The notes beneath the pieces are model-generated. The model was not told the DNA's origin. It saw only the letters and a list, made by a program, of their open reading frames with translations, and did no database searches. This document shows, one piece after another, positions 39,228 through 47,774 of a stretch of 64,000 bases of DNA. How positions within the stretch are numbered: position 1 is the stretch's first letter; each line of letters opens with the position of its first letter. A program made the position numbers and the translations under genes. This stretch comes from Bacteroidaceae bacterium (GTDB lineage Bacteria > Bacteroidota > Bacteroidia > Bacteroidales > Bacteroidaceae): positions 31,769-95,768 of the forward strand of contig JAKSIV010000006.1 in the NCBI GenBank assembly GCA_024398635.1, in the 5' to 3' direction.

Positions 39228-40349
39228 TTACTGTTGTTCTTTTGATTCGGCGAAAGACATCAGATATGACTTGATAAATCCGTCTATATGTCCGTCCATA
39301 ACGCCGTTTACATCGGATGTCTGGTAACCGGTACGATGGTCTTTGACCCGTCGGTCATCAAAAACGTATGAACGTATCTGGGATCCCCATTCTATCTTTT
39401 TCTTGCCGGCCTCTATCTTTTCCTGCTCGGCCATGCGGTGCTGCAGTTCCTTGTCATACAGGATGGAGCGCAAGTGCTGCAGGGCACGTTCCTTGTTCTT
39501 GGGCTGGTCACGGGTCTCGGTGTTCTCAATAAGGATCTCCTCCTCGGCACCGGTATACGGATCCTTGAACTGGTAACGCAGACGTACGCCGGACTCAACC
39601 TTGTTGACGTTCTGACCGCCGGCACCACCGCTGCGGAATGTATCCCAACTCATCAGCGCAGGATTGATATCAACCTCTATGGAGTCATCGATAAGCGGAG
39701 TTACAAAGACACTTGCGAATGAGGTCATGCGCTTGCCCTGCGCATTGTACGGCGATACGCGGACCAGACGGTGAACACCGTTCTCACCTTTGAGATAACC
39801 ATATGCAAACGGTCCCTCAATCTCCATGGTGACCTGCTTGATACCGGCTTCATCGCCTTCCTGCAGGTTGGCGACCGTAACTTTGTATTTGTTGTCCTCG
39901 CCCCAGCGCATATACATACGCATGAGCATGGATGCCCAGTCCTGACTCTCAGTGCCGCCTGCTCCTGAATTGATCTTGAGCACGCAGTCCATCTGGTCGG
40001 CCTCCTCGCGAAGCATGTTCTTTAGCTCGAGTGACTCTACGGCCTCAACAGCCTTGGCGTAGTTCTCATCGACCTCCTGCTCTGTGACAAGCTCCTCCTT
40101 GTAAAAATCCATAGCCAGCTGCAGCTCATCGGCCAGAGCCTTGACCTGCTTGTAACCGTCAATCCAACCCTGAAGATCTTTGACCTTCTTCATCTGAACT
40201 TCGGCTTTCTTGGGATCATCCCAGAATCCCGGGGCCTGGGTGCGCAACTGCTCCTCCTCAACCTGAATAAGTTTGGAGTCAATGTTCAGATAGCGTTTCA
40301 GTGCCTCTGTACGGTCAAGTACATCTTTAAGTTGTTCAGCTGTAATCAT
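39228..40349 (-). CDS. prfB: Peptide chain release factor 2
   Basis: About 373 residues; releases proteins at UGA and UAA. The GGQ motif (SGGAGGQNVNKVES, about residues 244-246) is intact. Two features differ from E. coli. The codon-recognition tripeptide reads SPY instead of SPF (about residues 199-201, codons at 39747-39755). The early region reads RYLNIDSK straight through, so the programmed +1 frameshift with an internal UGA is absent. The ATG at 40349 is used; a TTG 42 bases upstream would add residues unlike RF2. It follows the EnvC-like gene by 45 bases. Confidence 0.95.
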   Translation of the reverse strand: MITAEQLKDVLDRTEALKRYLNIDSKLIQVEEEQLRTQAPGFWDDPKKAEVQMKKVKDLQGWIDGYKQVKALADELQLAMDFYKEELVTEQEVDENYAKAVEAVESLELKNMLREEADQMDCVLKINSGAGGTESQDWASMLMRMYMRWGEDNKYKVTVANLQEGDEAGIKQVTMEIEGPFAYGYLKGENGVHRLVRVSPYNAQGKRMTSFASVFVTPLIDDSIEVDINPALMSWDTFRSGGAGGQNVNKVESGVRLRYQFKDPYTGAEEEILIENTETRDQPKNKERALQHLRSILYDKELQHRMAEQEKIEAGKKKIEWGSQIRSYVFDDRRVKDHRTGYQTSDVNGVMDGHIDGFIKSYLMSFAESKEQQ

Positions 40350-40394
40350 ACCTCTTTGTTTTGGAGTGCGAAGGTACTCATTTTTTTTCAATTA

Positions 40395-41591
40395 TCAGCG
40401 GCGCAACCAGTCTGATGGATTGAGTCTTGTGCTCTCTTTGTGAAGCTGGAAATGGAGTATTGGAGTTCCATCCTCGGATGTCTGGATATTACCCACTATA
40501 TCTGATGTCTTTACCTTGTCACCTTTCTTGAGTCGGGTCTCGCTCAAGTTGCAGTAAACGGATATGTATGAACCATGGCGGATAAGTACTCCAATCTGTC
40601 CTTTTCCCTGCTGGAAGATGGATGAGACCGTGCCGTCAAATACGGCCCTGGCCTGTGCTCCGTCCTGTCCCTGGATGTCAATACCCAGATTGTTCTGCTT
40701 GACATCCTTCATGCCGGCAACGTTCTGTACGCCGTATTCTCCCACGACAAGATATGCGCCGGTAATAGGCATGGGCAATCTGCCCTTGTTGCTTTCAAAA
40801 CTGCCGGAAAGCTTGATCTCTTCGGGTGACTGGACTTTTGCTGTTTTCTTATCCTGCTCCTCCTTTAAGGCAAGCTGGATCTGGCGGTCAATCTCCCTGG
40901 AGAGGGCGTCCATTTTCTTTTGCTGCGCGGTAATCTCCTTCTTGAGGCTGGTACGCTTGTTCTTGAGCTGGTTTACCAGAGTTTTCTGCTGTTTCTCCTC
41001 CTTACGTGCCTCTTCCTCATTTTTCTGCTGAACTTTCTGGAGTTCTACCTTCTCCTTTCTGACAAGTTCAATTTGGGCTTTCCTGTCCTCAAGAGTATCC
41101 TTCTTTTGGGCTATTTCATCGGCCATTTCCTGTAATGAACTCGAATATTCGCTTACGTAACGGGCTCTGCGGCTCATCTCGCGGAAAGACTCGGTAGCAA
41201 GTATGAAGGTAAGCGGATTGAAGCTGGAATTCTGGTGCTGATAGAACCGGCATGCTTCGGCATAGCGCTCCTTGCACTGTTCGTGCTCTTTCTCCAGTTG
41301 GGCAATCTCATTCTCAAGACGTGACGATTCACGGTCCAGCGAGCGTATCTCACTGCGGGTCTTGTCCAGCATCTTTGTGCGCTCCTTGAGCTTGGCTGTG
41401 ATGATATTGAGATTGTTTACCTGACTTGATATGTTTGATTCGGTGCTGGTCAGTATCTTCTCCTGACGGGCTATCTGCTCCTCCATCTCTGCACGCTCCC
41501 TGCGCATCTTCTCTATGACGGCATTGGTCTGGCCTTCCATAAGCAGGGGGAAAGACACAAGCAGCAGAATCAGTATTAGTCTCTTATTCAT
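40395..41591 (-). CDS. EnvC-like murein hydrolase activator (coiled coil plus degenerate LytM/M23 domain)
   Basis: A 398-residue protein with a signal peptide (KRLILILLLVSFPLLMEG), a long coiled coil (about residues 25-255, heptads such as RKEEKQQKTLVNQLKNKRT) and a C-terminal LytM/M23 domain (about 280-398). In active M23 peptidases the metal site uses HxxxD and HxH; here the first His is replaced (NNLGIDIQG) and the YxHL-type His becomes Asn (VYCNL). That pattern matches EnvC, which does not cut murein but activates amidases during division. It overlaps the DUF4292 gene by 4 bases. Confidence 0.88.
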   Translation of the reverse strand: MNKRLILILLLVSFPLLMEGQTNAVIEKMRRERAEMEEQIARQEKILTSTESNISSQVNNLNIITAKLKERTKMLDKTRSEIRSLDRESSRLENEIAQLEKEHEQCKERYAEACRFYQHQNSSFNPLTFILATESFREMSRRARYVSEYSSSLQEMADEIAQKKDTLEDRKAQIELVRKEKVELQKVQQKNEEEARKEEKQQKTLVNQLKNKRTSLKKEITAQQKKMDALSREIDRQIQLALKEEQDKKTAKVQSPEEIKLSGSFESNKGRLPMPITGAYLVVGEYGVQNVAGMKDVKQNNLGIDIQGQDGAQARAVFDGTVSSIFQQGKGQIGVLIRHGSYISVYCNLSETRLKKGDKVKTSDIVGNIQTSEDGTPILHFQLHKESTRLNPSDWLRR

Positions 41592-42388
41592 AAATCCAGA
41601 TTGTCTAAGAGTTCATCAAGGGTTACCTGTTTCATTCGGCGGGTAACCTGAGTCCTGTCGGGCCAGTTCTTGTTTTCGGTCGATACCGATGACATCTTGA
41701 CCGAGAAGTTCAGGTCTGACCCCGAAACATTTACTGCGGCAGCCAATGACAAAGGATAGGCCCATTTGCCTGAAACGGCGGTGAAATCAGAATAATCAAT
41801 ACGGAATTTGTAACCGCCTCCCGCTTTTGCGACGGCGTTAAGCCTATCTTTTCCGTTAGTCACAAACTCATATCCGCATTCGATATCCCTGATATAGACG
41901 GCACCTTGCTCGTCTGTCCGGTCTACCCTGAGTCGGGTGGAGGCATCGGTTATGTTGGAACTGCCCGGTGAGAATATGCGGTTCCACAGAAACGCCTGAA
42001 CTACCTCAAAGTCAAGTCCCAACTCGTTGCGGTATGGAATGTCGGCATAATGGCAGACTGAATAGAGGTTATGGAACTTGTCCATCACCACAACCATTTC
42101 GGGCAGGAACTCGATACGGGCCACCTCGACCAGACCAAGCATACTGGCGCTGATCTGGATGCTGCGTCCGCGACGCATCCTTAACTGTCCGCTGACCTTT
42201 GTTCCTCTCAGGTTGAATGAAAGGCTGGCAGTCAGTTCATGTACCGGAGGAGCTTCCAGCAACGTATGGACAAGGCGTGCGCTCTCCTGTTCCTGTTCCT
42301 TCTGTTTCTTGAGTGCCGACTGTGAACGGCAGCCACCCAGAAGCAGTGCGCCCAGAATAACCGGTAATATGTATCGGACAGATCTCAT
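41588..42388 (-). CDS. DUF4292 family lipoprotein
   Basis: A 266-residue lipoprotein, signal ending at Cys20 (GALLLGGC). It matches the Bacteroidota DUF4292 family: ELTASLSFNLRGTKVSGQLRMRRG, IQISASMLGLVEVARIEF, VVMDKFHNLYSV and a beta-rich C-terminal half. The fold is often compared with LolA/LolB lipoprotein carriers, which is only suggestive. It is in an overlapping operon: 4-base overlaps with the TPR lipoprotein gene upstream and the EnvC-like gene downstream, so the three products probably act in the same envelope process. Confidence 0.82.
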   Translation of the reverse strand: MRSVRYILPVILGALLLGGCRSQSALKKQKEQEQESARLVHTLLEAPPVHELTASLSFNLRGTKVSGQLRMRRGRSIQISASMLGLVEVARIEFLPEMVVVMDKFHNLYSVCHYADIPYRNELGLDFEVVQAFLWNRIFSPGSSNITDASTRLRVDRTDEQGAVYIRDIECGYEFVTNGKDRLNAVAKAGGGYKFRIDYSDFTAVSGKWAYPLSLAAAVNVSGSDLNFSVKMSSVSTENKNWPDRTQVTRRMKQVTLDELLDNLDL

Positions 42389-43731
42389 TCTATATATCTC
42401 TCTTGTCTGATTTTCTGATCCAGCGTGGCCGAACTGCTGTTGAACCGGACAGCCTTGTGCCAGTTCTCAAGCGCCTTCTCCTTCTCGCCGCACATGTAGA
42501 GCACATCACCGTAATGCTCATATATCTCCGGATTATCTGTTTCCAGATAGCGGAGAGCCTTTTCCATATAGCCAAGCGCCTCCTTGTAACGCTTCATCTT
42601 GAAAAGAATCCATGCATACGTATCAAGGTATGTTGCGTTCAGAGGCTCAGCCTCAAGTGTCCTGGCACTCATCTTCAGGGCACGTTCCAGTTCACGGTTC
42701 TCGACCGACAGGTAATAGGCATAATTGTTCAGTACGCTTATGTTGTCCGGATCGTAGATGAGAGTCGAGTCATAATCGGCATACATTTTCTGCCTGTCAC
42801 CAAGTGTATGGTAATAGTCTCCTCTCAAATTATAGAGAAGAGCTCTGTCTTTGTCTGTTTTAACCTGCTTGAGACCCTTGGCGAGGATTTTCATTGTTTC
42901 ATCATTCTGCTCCATCCAGAAATAGGCAATGGATTTTTGGGTGTATGCCTCCACCAGTTCGGGTTCGTGGGCCGATACCACATCGCAGAAACTCATGACT
43001 ACATCCAGGAGAGACCGGCATCTCATCTTGTCCAGATTGGTTTCGGCCTTCTCTATCATGTCTCTGGTGGTGGTCATGAGCAGTTCTATCACCTCGGCAG
43101 GATTATCGGATTCATAATAGGCCGAATCCAACTCTCCCATTTGAAGATAGCATACAAAACGCTGGAACTTGAGTTCATCGGCAACGTCCTCAAGCCTGCC
43201 GTAGCGCTCCAGAGCACGCAGTTCTTTCTCGTAATCACCGGCATCGTCGTAAAGGCTCGCCAATGTAATCAACACGTCGGTCCTGCCGGGGAAGCGTTTT
43301 GCTATCTCCTCATACTGCTCAATCGCCTGAACTTGATTGTTCTGTCTGAGATAACTCATGGCCAGCAGCCGACGGTACCAGTAGTTTTCAGGTTCCATAC
43401 GTACAGCCCGCATCAGGAGATCATGAGCTTTTGCGCTGTATTTCTCGGCAAGTGCCCTGTCACGCATCGACATATAGTACTGTGCCAGGCTGTAACATGT
43501 AGCAGCCGATGCCGTATCGTACTCCAGACTGTGTGACATAAGGTCCATGGCTGCATCATAATGCTCCTCGTTGTACATCCTTATTCCCTCCTTGAAGAAA
43601 TGGTCTCCCGCATACCGGTCAAGATCCGACTGCGGTAACGGATCGGATGATACGTGACTGACTGAGCCGCACGATACCGTTACGGCCAATATTGTCAGTA
43701 AAGAAACAAATATGAATAAGCCCTTTTTCAT
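42385..43731 (-). CDS. TPR-repeat lipoprotein
   Basis: About 448 residues. Signal peptide with a lipobox ending at Cys21 (LAVTVSC), then tetratricopeptide repeats over most of the length, such as YDAAMDLMSHSLEYDTASA, ENYWYRRLLAMSYLRQNNQVQAIEQYEEIAKRFPG, NISVLNNYAYYLSVENRELERAL and YKEALGYMEKALRYLETDNPEIYEHYGDVLY. It is likely a scaffold at the inner face of the outer membrane. The start at 43731 gives the proper signal; the frame extends upstream to 43836 but that part overlaps dut. It is the second gene after dut (13-base gap). Confidence 0.87.
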   Translation of the reverse strand: MKKGLFIFVSLLTILAVTVSCGSVSHVSSDPLPQSDLDRYAGDHFFKEGIRMYNEEHYDAAMDLMSHSLEYDTASAATCYSLAQYYMSMRDRALAEKYSAKAHDLLMRAVRMEPENYWYRRLLAMSYLRQNNQVQAIEQYEEIAKRFPGRTDVLITLASLYDDAGDYEKELRALERYGRLEDVADELKFQRFVCYLQMGELDSAYYESDNPAEVIELLMTTTRDMIEKAETNLDKMRCRSLLDVVMSFCDVVSAHEPELVEAYTQKSIAYFWMEQNDETMKILAKGLKQVKTDKDRALLYNLRGDYYHTLGDRQKMYADYDSTLIYDPDNISVLNNYAYYLSVENRELERALKMSARTLEAEPLNATYLDTYAWILFKMKRYKEALGYMEKALRYLETDNPEIYEHYGDVLYMCGEKEKALENWHKAVRFNSSSATLDQKIRQERYIE

Positions 43732-43744
43732 AGGCAGAATCTGA

Positions 43745-44176
43745 TTATACTCCGCTATGGCCGAATCCTCCTGCACCGCGCTCGGTCTCGTCGAGCGTCT
43801 CGACGGGAATCCACTCCGCCTGTTCATGACGGGCAATGATCATCTGTGCAATACGCTCGCCGTCATTCACCGTAAAATCCTCCTGTGAAAGGTTGATCAG
43901 AATGACTCCTATCTCACCGCGGTAATCGGCATCAATTGTGCCGGGTGTGTTCAAGACGGTGATGCCTTTCTTAATGGCCAAGCCGCTGCGTGGGCGAACC
44001 TGTGCCTCAAATCCGGCGGGAAGAGAGATAAACAACCCCGTAGGGATGAGACGGCGCTCCATAGGTTTCATTACTACGGGCTCGTTAAGATTGGCCCTGA
44101 GATCCACTCCTGCTGACTGCGTCGTGGCATACTCGGGGAGGGGATGATGCGAACGGTTGATAATCTTTACCTTCAT
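43745..44176 (-). CDS. dut: dUTP diphosphatase (dUTPase)
   Basis: A 143-residue trimeric dUTPase that hydrolyses dUTP to dUMP, keeping uracil out of DNA. All five motifs are seen: [48 protein letters not shown] and the C-terminal [10 protein letters not shown] arm. The start at 44176 matches family length; the upstream frame is not conserved. It is first of the dut-TPR-DUF4292-EnvC-like-prfB-CYTH run and divergent from dgt. Confidence 0.95.
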   Translation of the reverse strand: MKVKIINRSHHPLPEYATTQSAGVDLRANLNEPVVMKPMERRLIPTGLFISLPAGFEAQVRPRSGLAIKKGITVLNTPGTIDADYRGEIGVILINLSQEDFTVNDGERIAQMIIARHEQAEWIPVETLDETERGAGGFGHSGV

Positions 44177-44212
44177 ACGTGCAGGTGTTTTGGTTTTGCA
44201 CAGCGAAAATAA

Positions 44213-44220
44213 CAAATATA
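44213..44220 (-). promoter_or_regulatory. -7 box for the dut operon
   Basis: The minus strand reads TATATTTG, an exact consensus match, 37 bases before the dut ATG. Confidence 0.5.
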
Positions 44221-44255
44221 CCGCCAACTAAGGCAGAAATAATCTGAAAAACCAC

Positions 44256-44263
44256 TAATTTTG
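44256..44263 (+). promoter_or_regulatory. -7 box for dgt
   Basis: TAATTTTG matches TAnnTTTG 17 bases before the dgt ATG. It is back-to-back with the dut -7 box. Confidence 0.5.
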
Positions 44264-44279
44264 AGACAAAGAGATTCTA

Positions 44280-45620
44280 ATGATGGATTGGCAAAGACTT
44301 ATTTCGGCAAAGCGTTTGGGTATGGAGGGCATTGAGTCTGCCCATAAGGATGACCGTTCGGCTTTCCTAAGGGATTATGACCGTCTTATTTTCTCAGCTC
44401 CGTTCCGCCGCCTTCAGAACAAGACACAGGTGTTTCCGCTGCCTGGCAGTGTGTTTGTACACAACCGTCTCACTCACAGCCTGGAAGTGTCGTGCGTAGG
44501 CCGCTCGCTGGGTAATAACGTATCCCGCGGTATCATTCAGAGACATCCTGAACTGGCCGCCACCAACATAGCCGAGATAGGTAATATAGTATCGGCCGCC
44601 TGCCTGGCTCATGATATGGGTAACCCGCCGTTCGGCCATTCGGGAGAGAAGGCCATTTCGGCCTATTTCACCGAGGGAAAAGGTCAGTCCCTGGAGTCTC
44701 AGTTTGCCGCCAATCCGGGTCAATGGACCGATATCATAAACTTTGAGGGTAATGCCAATGCTTTCCGTCTGCTGGCCCATCAGTTCATAGGCCGCCGCAA
44801 AGGAGGTTTTGCCATGACCTATTCAACTCTGGCTTCAATCGTAAAGTATCCGTATGAGTCTATACTGGCCAACGGCAAGCATAAGTTCGGTTTCTTTGAG
44901 AGTGAAGCGCCGATATTTGCCAAAATAGCCGATGAATTGGGAATAATCCGTCTCTCTACCCCCGGACAGCCACTCAAGTATGTACGCTATCCTCTGGTAT
45001 GGCTGGTCGAGGCCGCCGATGATATCTGCTACCTGCTGATGGACCTTGAAGATGCCCACAAACTTAAGCTTCTGTCAACCGAGCAGACCATCAGCCTGAT
45101 GATGGATTTTCTTGAACCCTCCGAGCAGAAGCATGCAGAGGACATCATAAGTATGGTGACCGATGTCAACGAGAAGGTATCATATCTGCGCTCCAAACTG
45201 GTGGGAGTATTGATCGATGAGTGCACCCAGGTGTTCTTGGAAAACGAGCAGGCCATATTGGATGGTACGTTCAGCGAGTCGCTCATAAAGCATATCAGCC
45301 CTACACCAAGAGAGGCCTACCGTAAATGTGCCGAACTCTCTGTTCAGAAGATTTACCGCTCACGTGACGTATTGGAAGTTGAACTGGCAGGTTTCCGTAT
45401 CATCAGCACCCTGCTTGACCTGATGGTTGAGGCTGTTTTGAACCCGGACCGCGAGTACTCCAAGCTGCTTATAGGACGCGTGTCAAGCCAGTATGACATC
45501 AACGCAAAGGATATCTATAACCGCATCCTTGCTGTCCTGGATTATATAAGCGGTATGACAGATGTCTATGCTTTGGATATCTACCGCAAGATAAACGGCA
45601 ACAGCCTTCCTGCCGTGTAA
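44280..45620 (+). CDS. dgt: Deoxyguanosinetriphosphate triphosphohydrolase-like protein
   Basis: A 446-residue HD-domain dNTPase that splits dGTP to deoxyguanosine and triphosphate. Seen: FSAPFRRLQNKTQVFPLP, the first metal His in VHNRLTHSLEVSCVGRSLG, the HD pair in ACLAHDMGNPPFGHSGE, and EAADDICYLLMDLEDAHKL for the last ligand. The ATG at 44283 is an equal alternative. With the divergent dut this makes a dNTP-pool clean-up pair. It ends 4 bases before the convergent 70-residue gene. Confidence 0.92.
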   Translation: MMDWQRLISAKRLGMEGIESAHKDDRSAFLRDYDRLIFSAPFRRLQNKTQVFPLPGSVFVHNRLTHSLEVSCVGRSLGNNVSRGIIQRHPELAATNIAEIGNIVSAACLAHDMGNPPFGHSGEKAISAYFTEGKGQSLESQFAANPGQWTDIINFEGNANAFRLLAHQFIGRRKGGFAMTYSTLASIVKYPYESILANGKHKFGFFESEAPIFAKIADELGIIRLSTPGQPLKYVRYPLVWLVEAADDICYLLMDLEDAHKLKLLSTEQTISLMMDFLEPSEQKHAEDIISMVTDVNEKVSYLRSKLVGVLIDECTQVFLENEQAILDGTFSESLIKHISPTPREAYRKCAELSVQKIYRSRDVLEVELAGFRIISTLLDLMVEAVLNPDREYSKLLIGRVSSQYDINAKDIYNRILAVLDYISGMTDVYALDIYRKINGNSLPAV

Positions 45621-45624
45621 AGTT

Positions 45625-45837
45625 CTATTTTGACAGCAGATAAATACAGAAGAGTATAGCACAGATGATGGCCAGGGCTGCAGGAAGTCCTACGGCTAGT
45701 CCCAGGAGATTGCGGCGTCTGCGTGCAAATCGTTCACGTGTTGCTCTACGGTTCAGAAAAGCATCACGGTCCGAAGAGGGCAGTTTCATTTCATAACCCT
45801 CCAGACGCTCCTTGAATATGTCATCAAAATCCTTCAT
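45625..45837 (-). CDS. Very small single-span membrane protein, candidate anti-sigma factor
   Basis: Seventy residues. The N-terminal cytoplasmic part (FDDIFKERLEGYEMKLPSSDRDAF) resembles the start of Bacteroidota anti-sigma proteins (acidic helix, then a Pro and an aromatic or charged helix). A basic RRR cluster and one membrane helix (LLGLAVGLPAALAIICAILFCIYLL) follow, ending after three more residues. There is almost no periplasmic domain. It starts inside the stop of the ECF sigma gene (4-base overlap), which is how sigma/anti-sigma pairs are usually translated. Function is inferred from context only. Confidence 0.65.
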   Translation of the reverse strand: MKDFDDIFKERLEGYEMKLPSSDRDAFLNRRATRERFARRRRNLLGLAVGLPAALAIICAILFCIYLLSK

Positions 45838-46388
45838 CTTCCTGTCCTTTTAAGATAATCATTTACGGCGCTTTTTAACTGGGCGCGCGCCTTGGCCAGT
45901 ATTGAGGCTGAACCTTTTTCAGTTATACCGATAGCAGTTGCTATATCCTTATGACTGAATCCGTCTATGCAGTACATATTGAACACTGTGCGCTTTACGG
46001 ATGGCAGTTGTGCTACCATATCAAGCAATACCTGTGCCGGTATGTTGTCTGCTGCATTGTCCTGGGCGTCATAATTGCCCGGTTCAATCGTGGAATCGAG
46101 CGCCACCATACGAAGCTTGCTCATCTGCCTGAGCCTGTCAATGATTACGTTGACTGTAAGGCGGCGCAGCCATGCGTATAGAGATCCTTCACCAGAATAA
46201 CTGAATGACTTGAAACTGTCCATGGCCTTGATCATGGCATCGTGCATCAGGTCTTGAGCCTCGTCGCGGTCTGCAACGTATCTGAAGCATAGTGCATACA
46301 GTCGGGACGCATACATGGCGTAGAGTTCGCCTTGCGCCTCCCTATCGCCTGCAGTACACAAGCGGGCCAGTTCCTGCTCAGTTCTCAT
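45834..46388 (-). CDS. ECF-type RNA polymerase sigma factor
   Basis: A 184-residue sigma-70 family factor with only regions 2 and 4. Region 2: YAMYASRLYALCFRYVADRDEAQDLMHDAMIKAMDSF and the WLRRLTVNVIIDRLRQ helix. Region 4: QLPSVKRTVFNMYCIDGFSHKDIATAIGITEKGSASILAKARAQLK, a helix-turn-helix reading the -35 region. Bacteroidota ECF factors control envelope stress and surface functions, but the regulon is unknown here. It is encoded with the tiny membrane protein downstream. Confidence 0.9.
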   Translation of the reverse strand: MRTEQELARLCTAGDREAQGELYAMYASRLYALCFRYVADRDEAQDLMHDAMIKAMDSFKSFSYSGEGSLYAWLRRLTVNVIIDRLRQMSKLRMVALDSTIEPGNYDAQDNAADNIPAQVLLDMVAQLPSVKRTVFNMYCIDGFSHKDIATAIGITEKGSASILAKARAQLKSAVNDYLKRTGR

Positions 46389-46441
46389 CCTTCTCTTGTC
46401 TGATCCGGTTTAATAACGGCAAGATACGTGAAATACGTCTT

Positions 46442-47767
46442 TTATTTGTGTGCCTGATTGAAAAGGCGGAGTCGTTCCTCCAGGATGGGGAACTGGTCGT
46501 CACGGATGTTTGATGCACATCCGCGGATGCCCTGACGGGTGCTGCCGGTTGATGAGAGCACTATTCCGCTTATGCCAAAGTAGAGCAGTTCATGCAGCAG
46601 CTGGCCTCCCTCCATGGGCGTGCCGTCCGGCAGATTGTATCCGAAAGTGAAGAAGAATCCTTCACTGACAGGCTCTTCCAGATCCTTGTCATATGTGATG
46701 TTGAATCCGTTGCGCAGCAGGGCGGCTTTGATCTTCTCGGTGCGGCGTGCATACTCGCGGATATCCTCGTGGAACTGATACTCGCCGTCACAGGCAGCCT
46801 TGAGCATGGCAGCCATGGCGCACTGTACCGAGTGGGTTACGCCCGATGACATTGCGTAGAGCATGTCATATGCATAGACAGCGCCAAAGCGGGATATGTT
46901 GTAACGCTTCTGCAGAGTCTTGAAGTGACGCTCGTAGAGCTTGTCTGATATACATGCAACTGCGATACGCTCGCCGGCATAGCTGAATATCTTACTGCCG
47001 CTGAGCATCATTATGTAGTTGTCAGTATAATGTGAAACGCTGATCTGGTAGGGAGCCTTGAAAGGTATGCCCAGTCCTTCACGACGGAAATCCATGGTCA
47101 TGTAGGCCAGGTCCTCCAGTATGATGGTATCATACTTTGTGGCCAATTCACCGATGGTTTTGATTTCGCTCTCGGTAAGGCACATCCAACTGGGGTTGTT
47201 GGGGTTGGAGTAGACTATGCAGCATATGTTGCCCTGCTTGAGGTAACTCTCCAACTTGGGTCCCAGTTTCTCTGCACGGAAATCGGCTACGTCAAACTGG
47301 GCGGTCTTGACTCCCATTACCTGAGCCTGCATCTTCTGGACGGGGAATCCGGGATCTATGTACAGGATAGTATCCTTCTTGGGATCTACCTGTGAGCACA
47401 GAAGGAAAGCTGCGAATGTGCCCTGCATTGCTCCGCAGGTGGGAGTGCAGTGACCGGGAAGTATATCGGTGTTGATGAATGCCTTGACAAAACGCGCTGC
47501 CTGCTCCTTGAGTTCGGGGATACCTTCAATGTTGGGGTACTTGGAGGCAACACCGCGGTCCAAAGCCTCTTTTTGGGCTTTGACACCCACGGCCGATGGC
47601 GGTATGCCGGGTACACCCATCTCAAAGTGGATGAACTCCTGGCCTGTCACCTTCTCGGCATTAAGCTCGCAAGCCAGCACCTGACGGATGGAGGCTTTGT
47701 TAAGGTCAGTAACCTCTATACTTTTTAGATAATCATCTATTACGTTTGCAGGAATCAGCGTTTTCAT
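46442..47767 (-). CDS. Pyridoxal-phosphate aminotransferase (class I/II), probably aromatic
   Basis: About 441 residues of fold-type I PLP enzyme: FEMGVPGIPPSAVG, PNIEGIPELKEQAARFV, YSNPNNPSWMCLTESE with the Asn and Pro that hold the cofactor ring, TIILEDLAYMTMD, and the Schiff-base lysine in MLSGSKIFSYAGERIAV. It lies directly after iorB and is probably translated with iorA-iorB; that context makes an aromatic amino acid / arylpyruvate substrate likely, though this is inference. The ATG at 47767 is preferred to a GTG 15 bases earlier that would overlap iorB more. Confidence 0.87.
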   Translation of the reverse strand: MKTLIPANVIDDYLKSIEVTDLNKASIRQVLACELNAEKVTGQEFIHFEMGVPGIPPSAVGVKAQKEALDRGVASKYPNIEGIPELKEQAARFVKAFINTDILPGHCTPTCGAMQGTFAAFLLCSQVDPKKDTILYIDPGFPVQKMQAQVMGVKTAQFDVADFRAEKLGPKLESYLKQGNICCIVYSNPNNPSWMCLTESEIKTIGELATKYDTIILEDLAYMTMDFRREGLGIPFKAPYQISVSHYTDNYIMMLSGSKIFSYAGERIAVACISDKLYERHFKTLQKRYNISRFGAVYAYDMLYAMSSGVTHSVQCAMAAMLKAACDGEYQFHEDIREYARRTEKIKAALLRNGFNITYDKDLEEPVSEGFFFTFGYNLPDGTPMEGGQLLHELLYFGISGIVLSSTGSTRQGIRGCASNIRDDQFPILEERLRLFNQAHK

Positions 47768-47774
47768 CGGTCTC

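Noticed and set aside
40279..40290. Programmed +1 frameshift site in prfB
   Set aside because: The frame reads RYLNID through the site with no UGA.
42403..43536. Long open frame (377 codons) on the plus strand opposite the TPR lipoprotein gene
   Set aside because: It is a mirror of a well-supported TPR coding region, has no recognisable domain or start signals, and its residue use (Ile/His/Gln-rich) is typical of an antisense frame.
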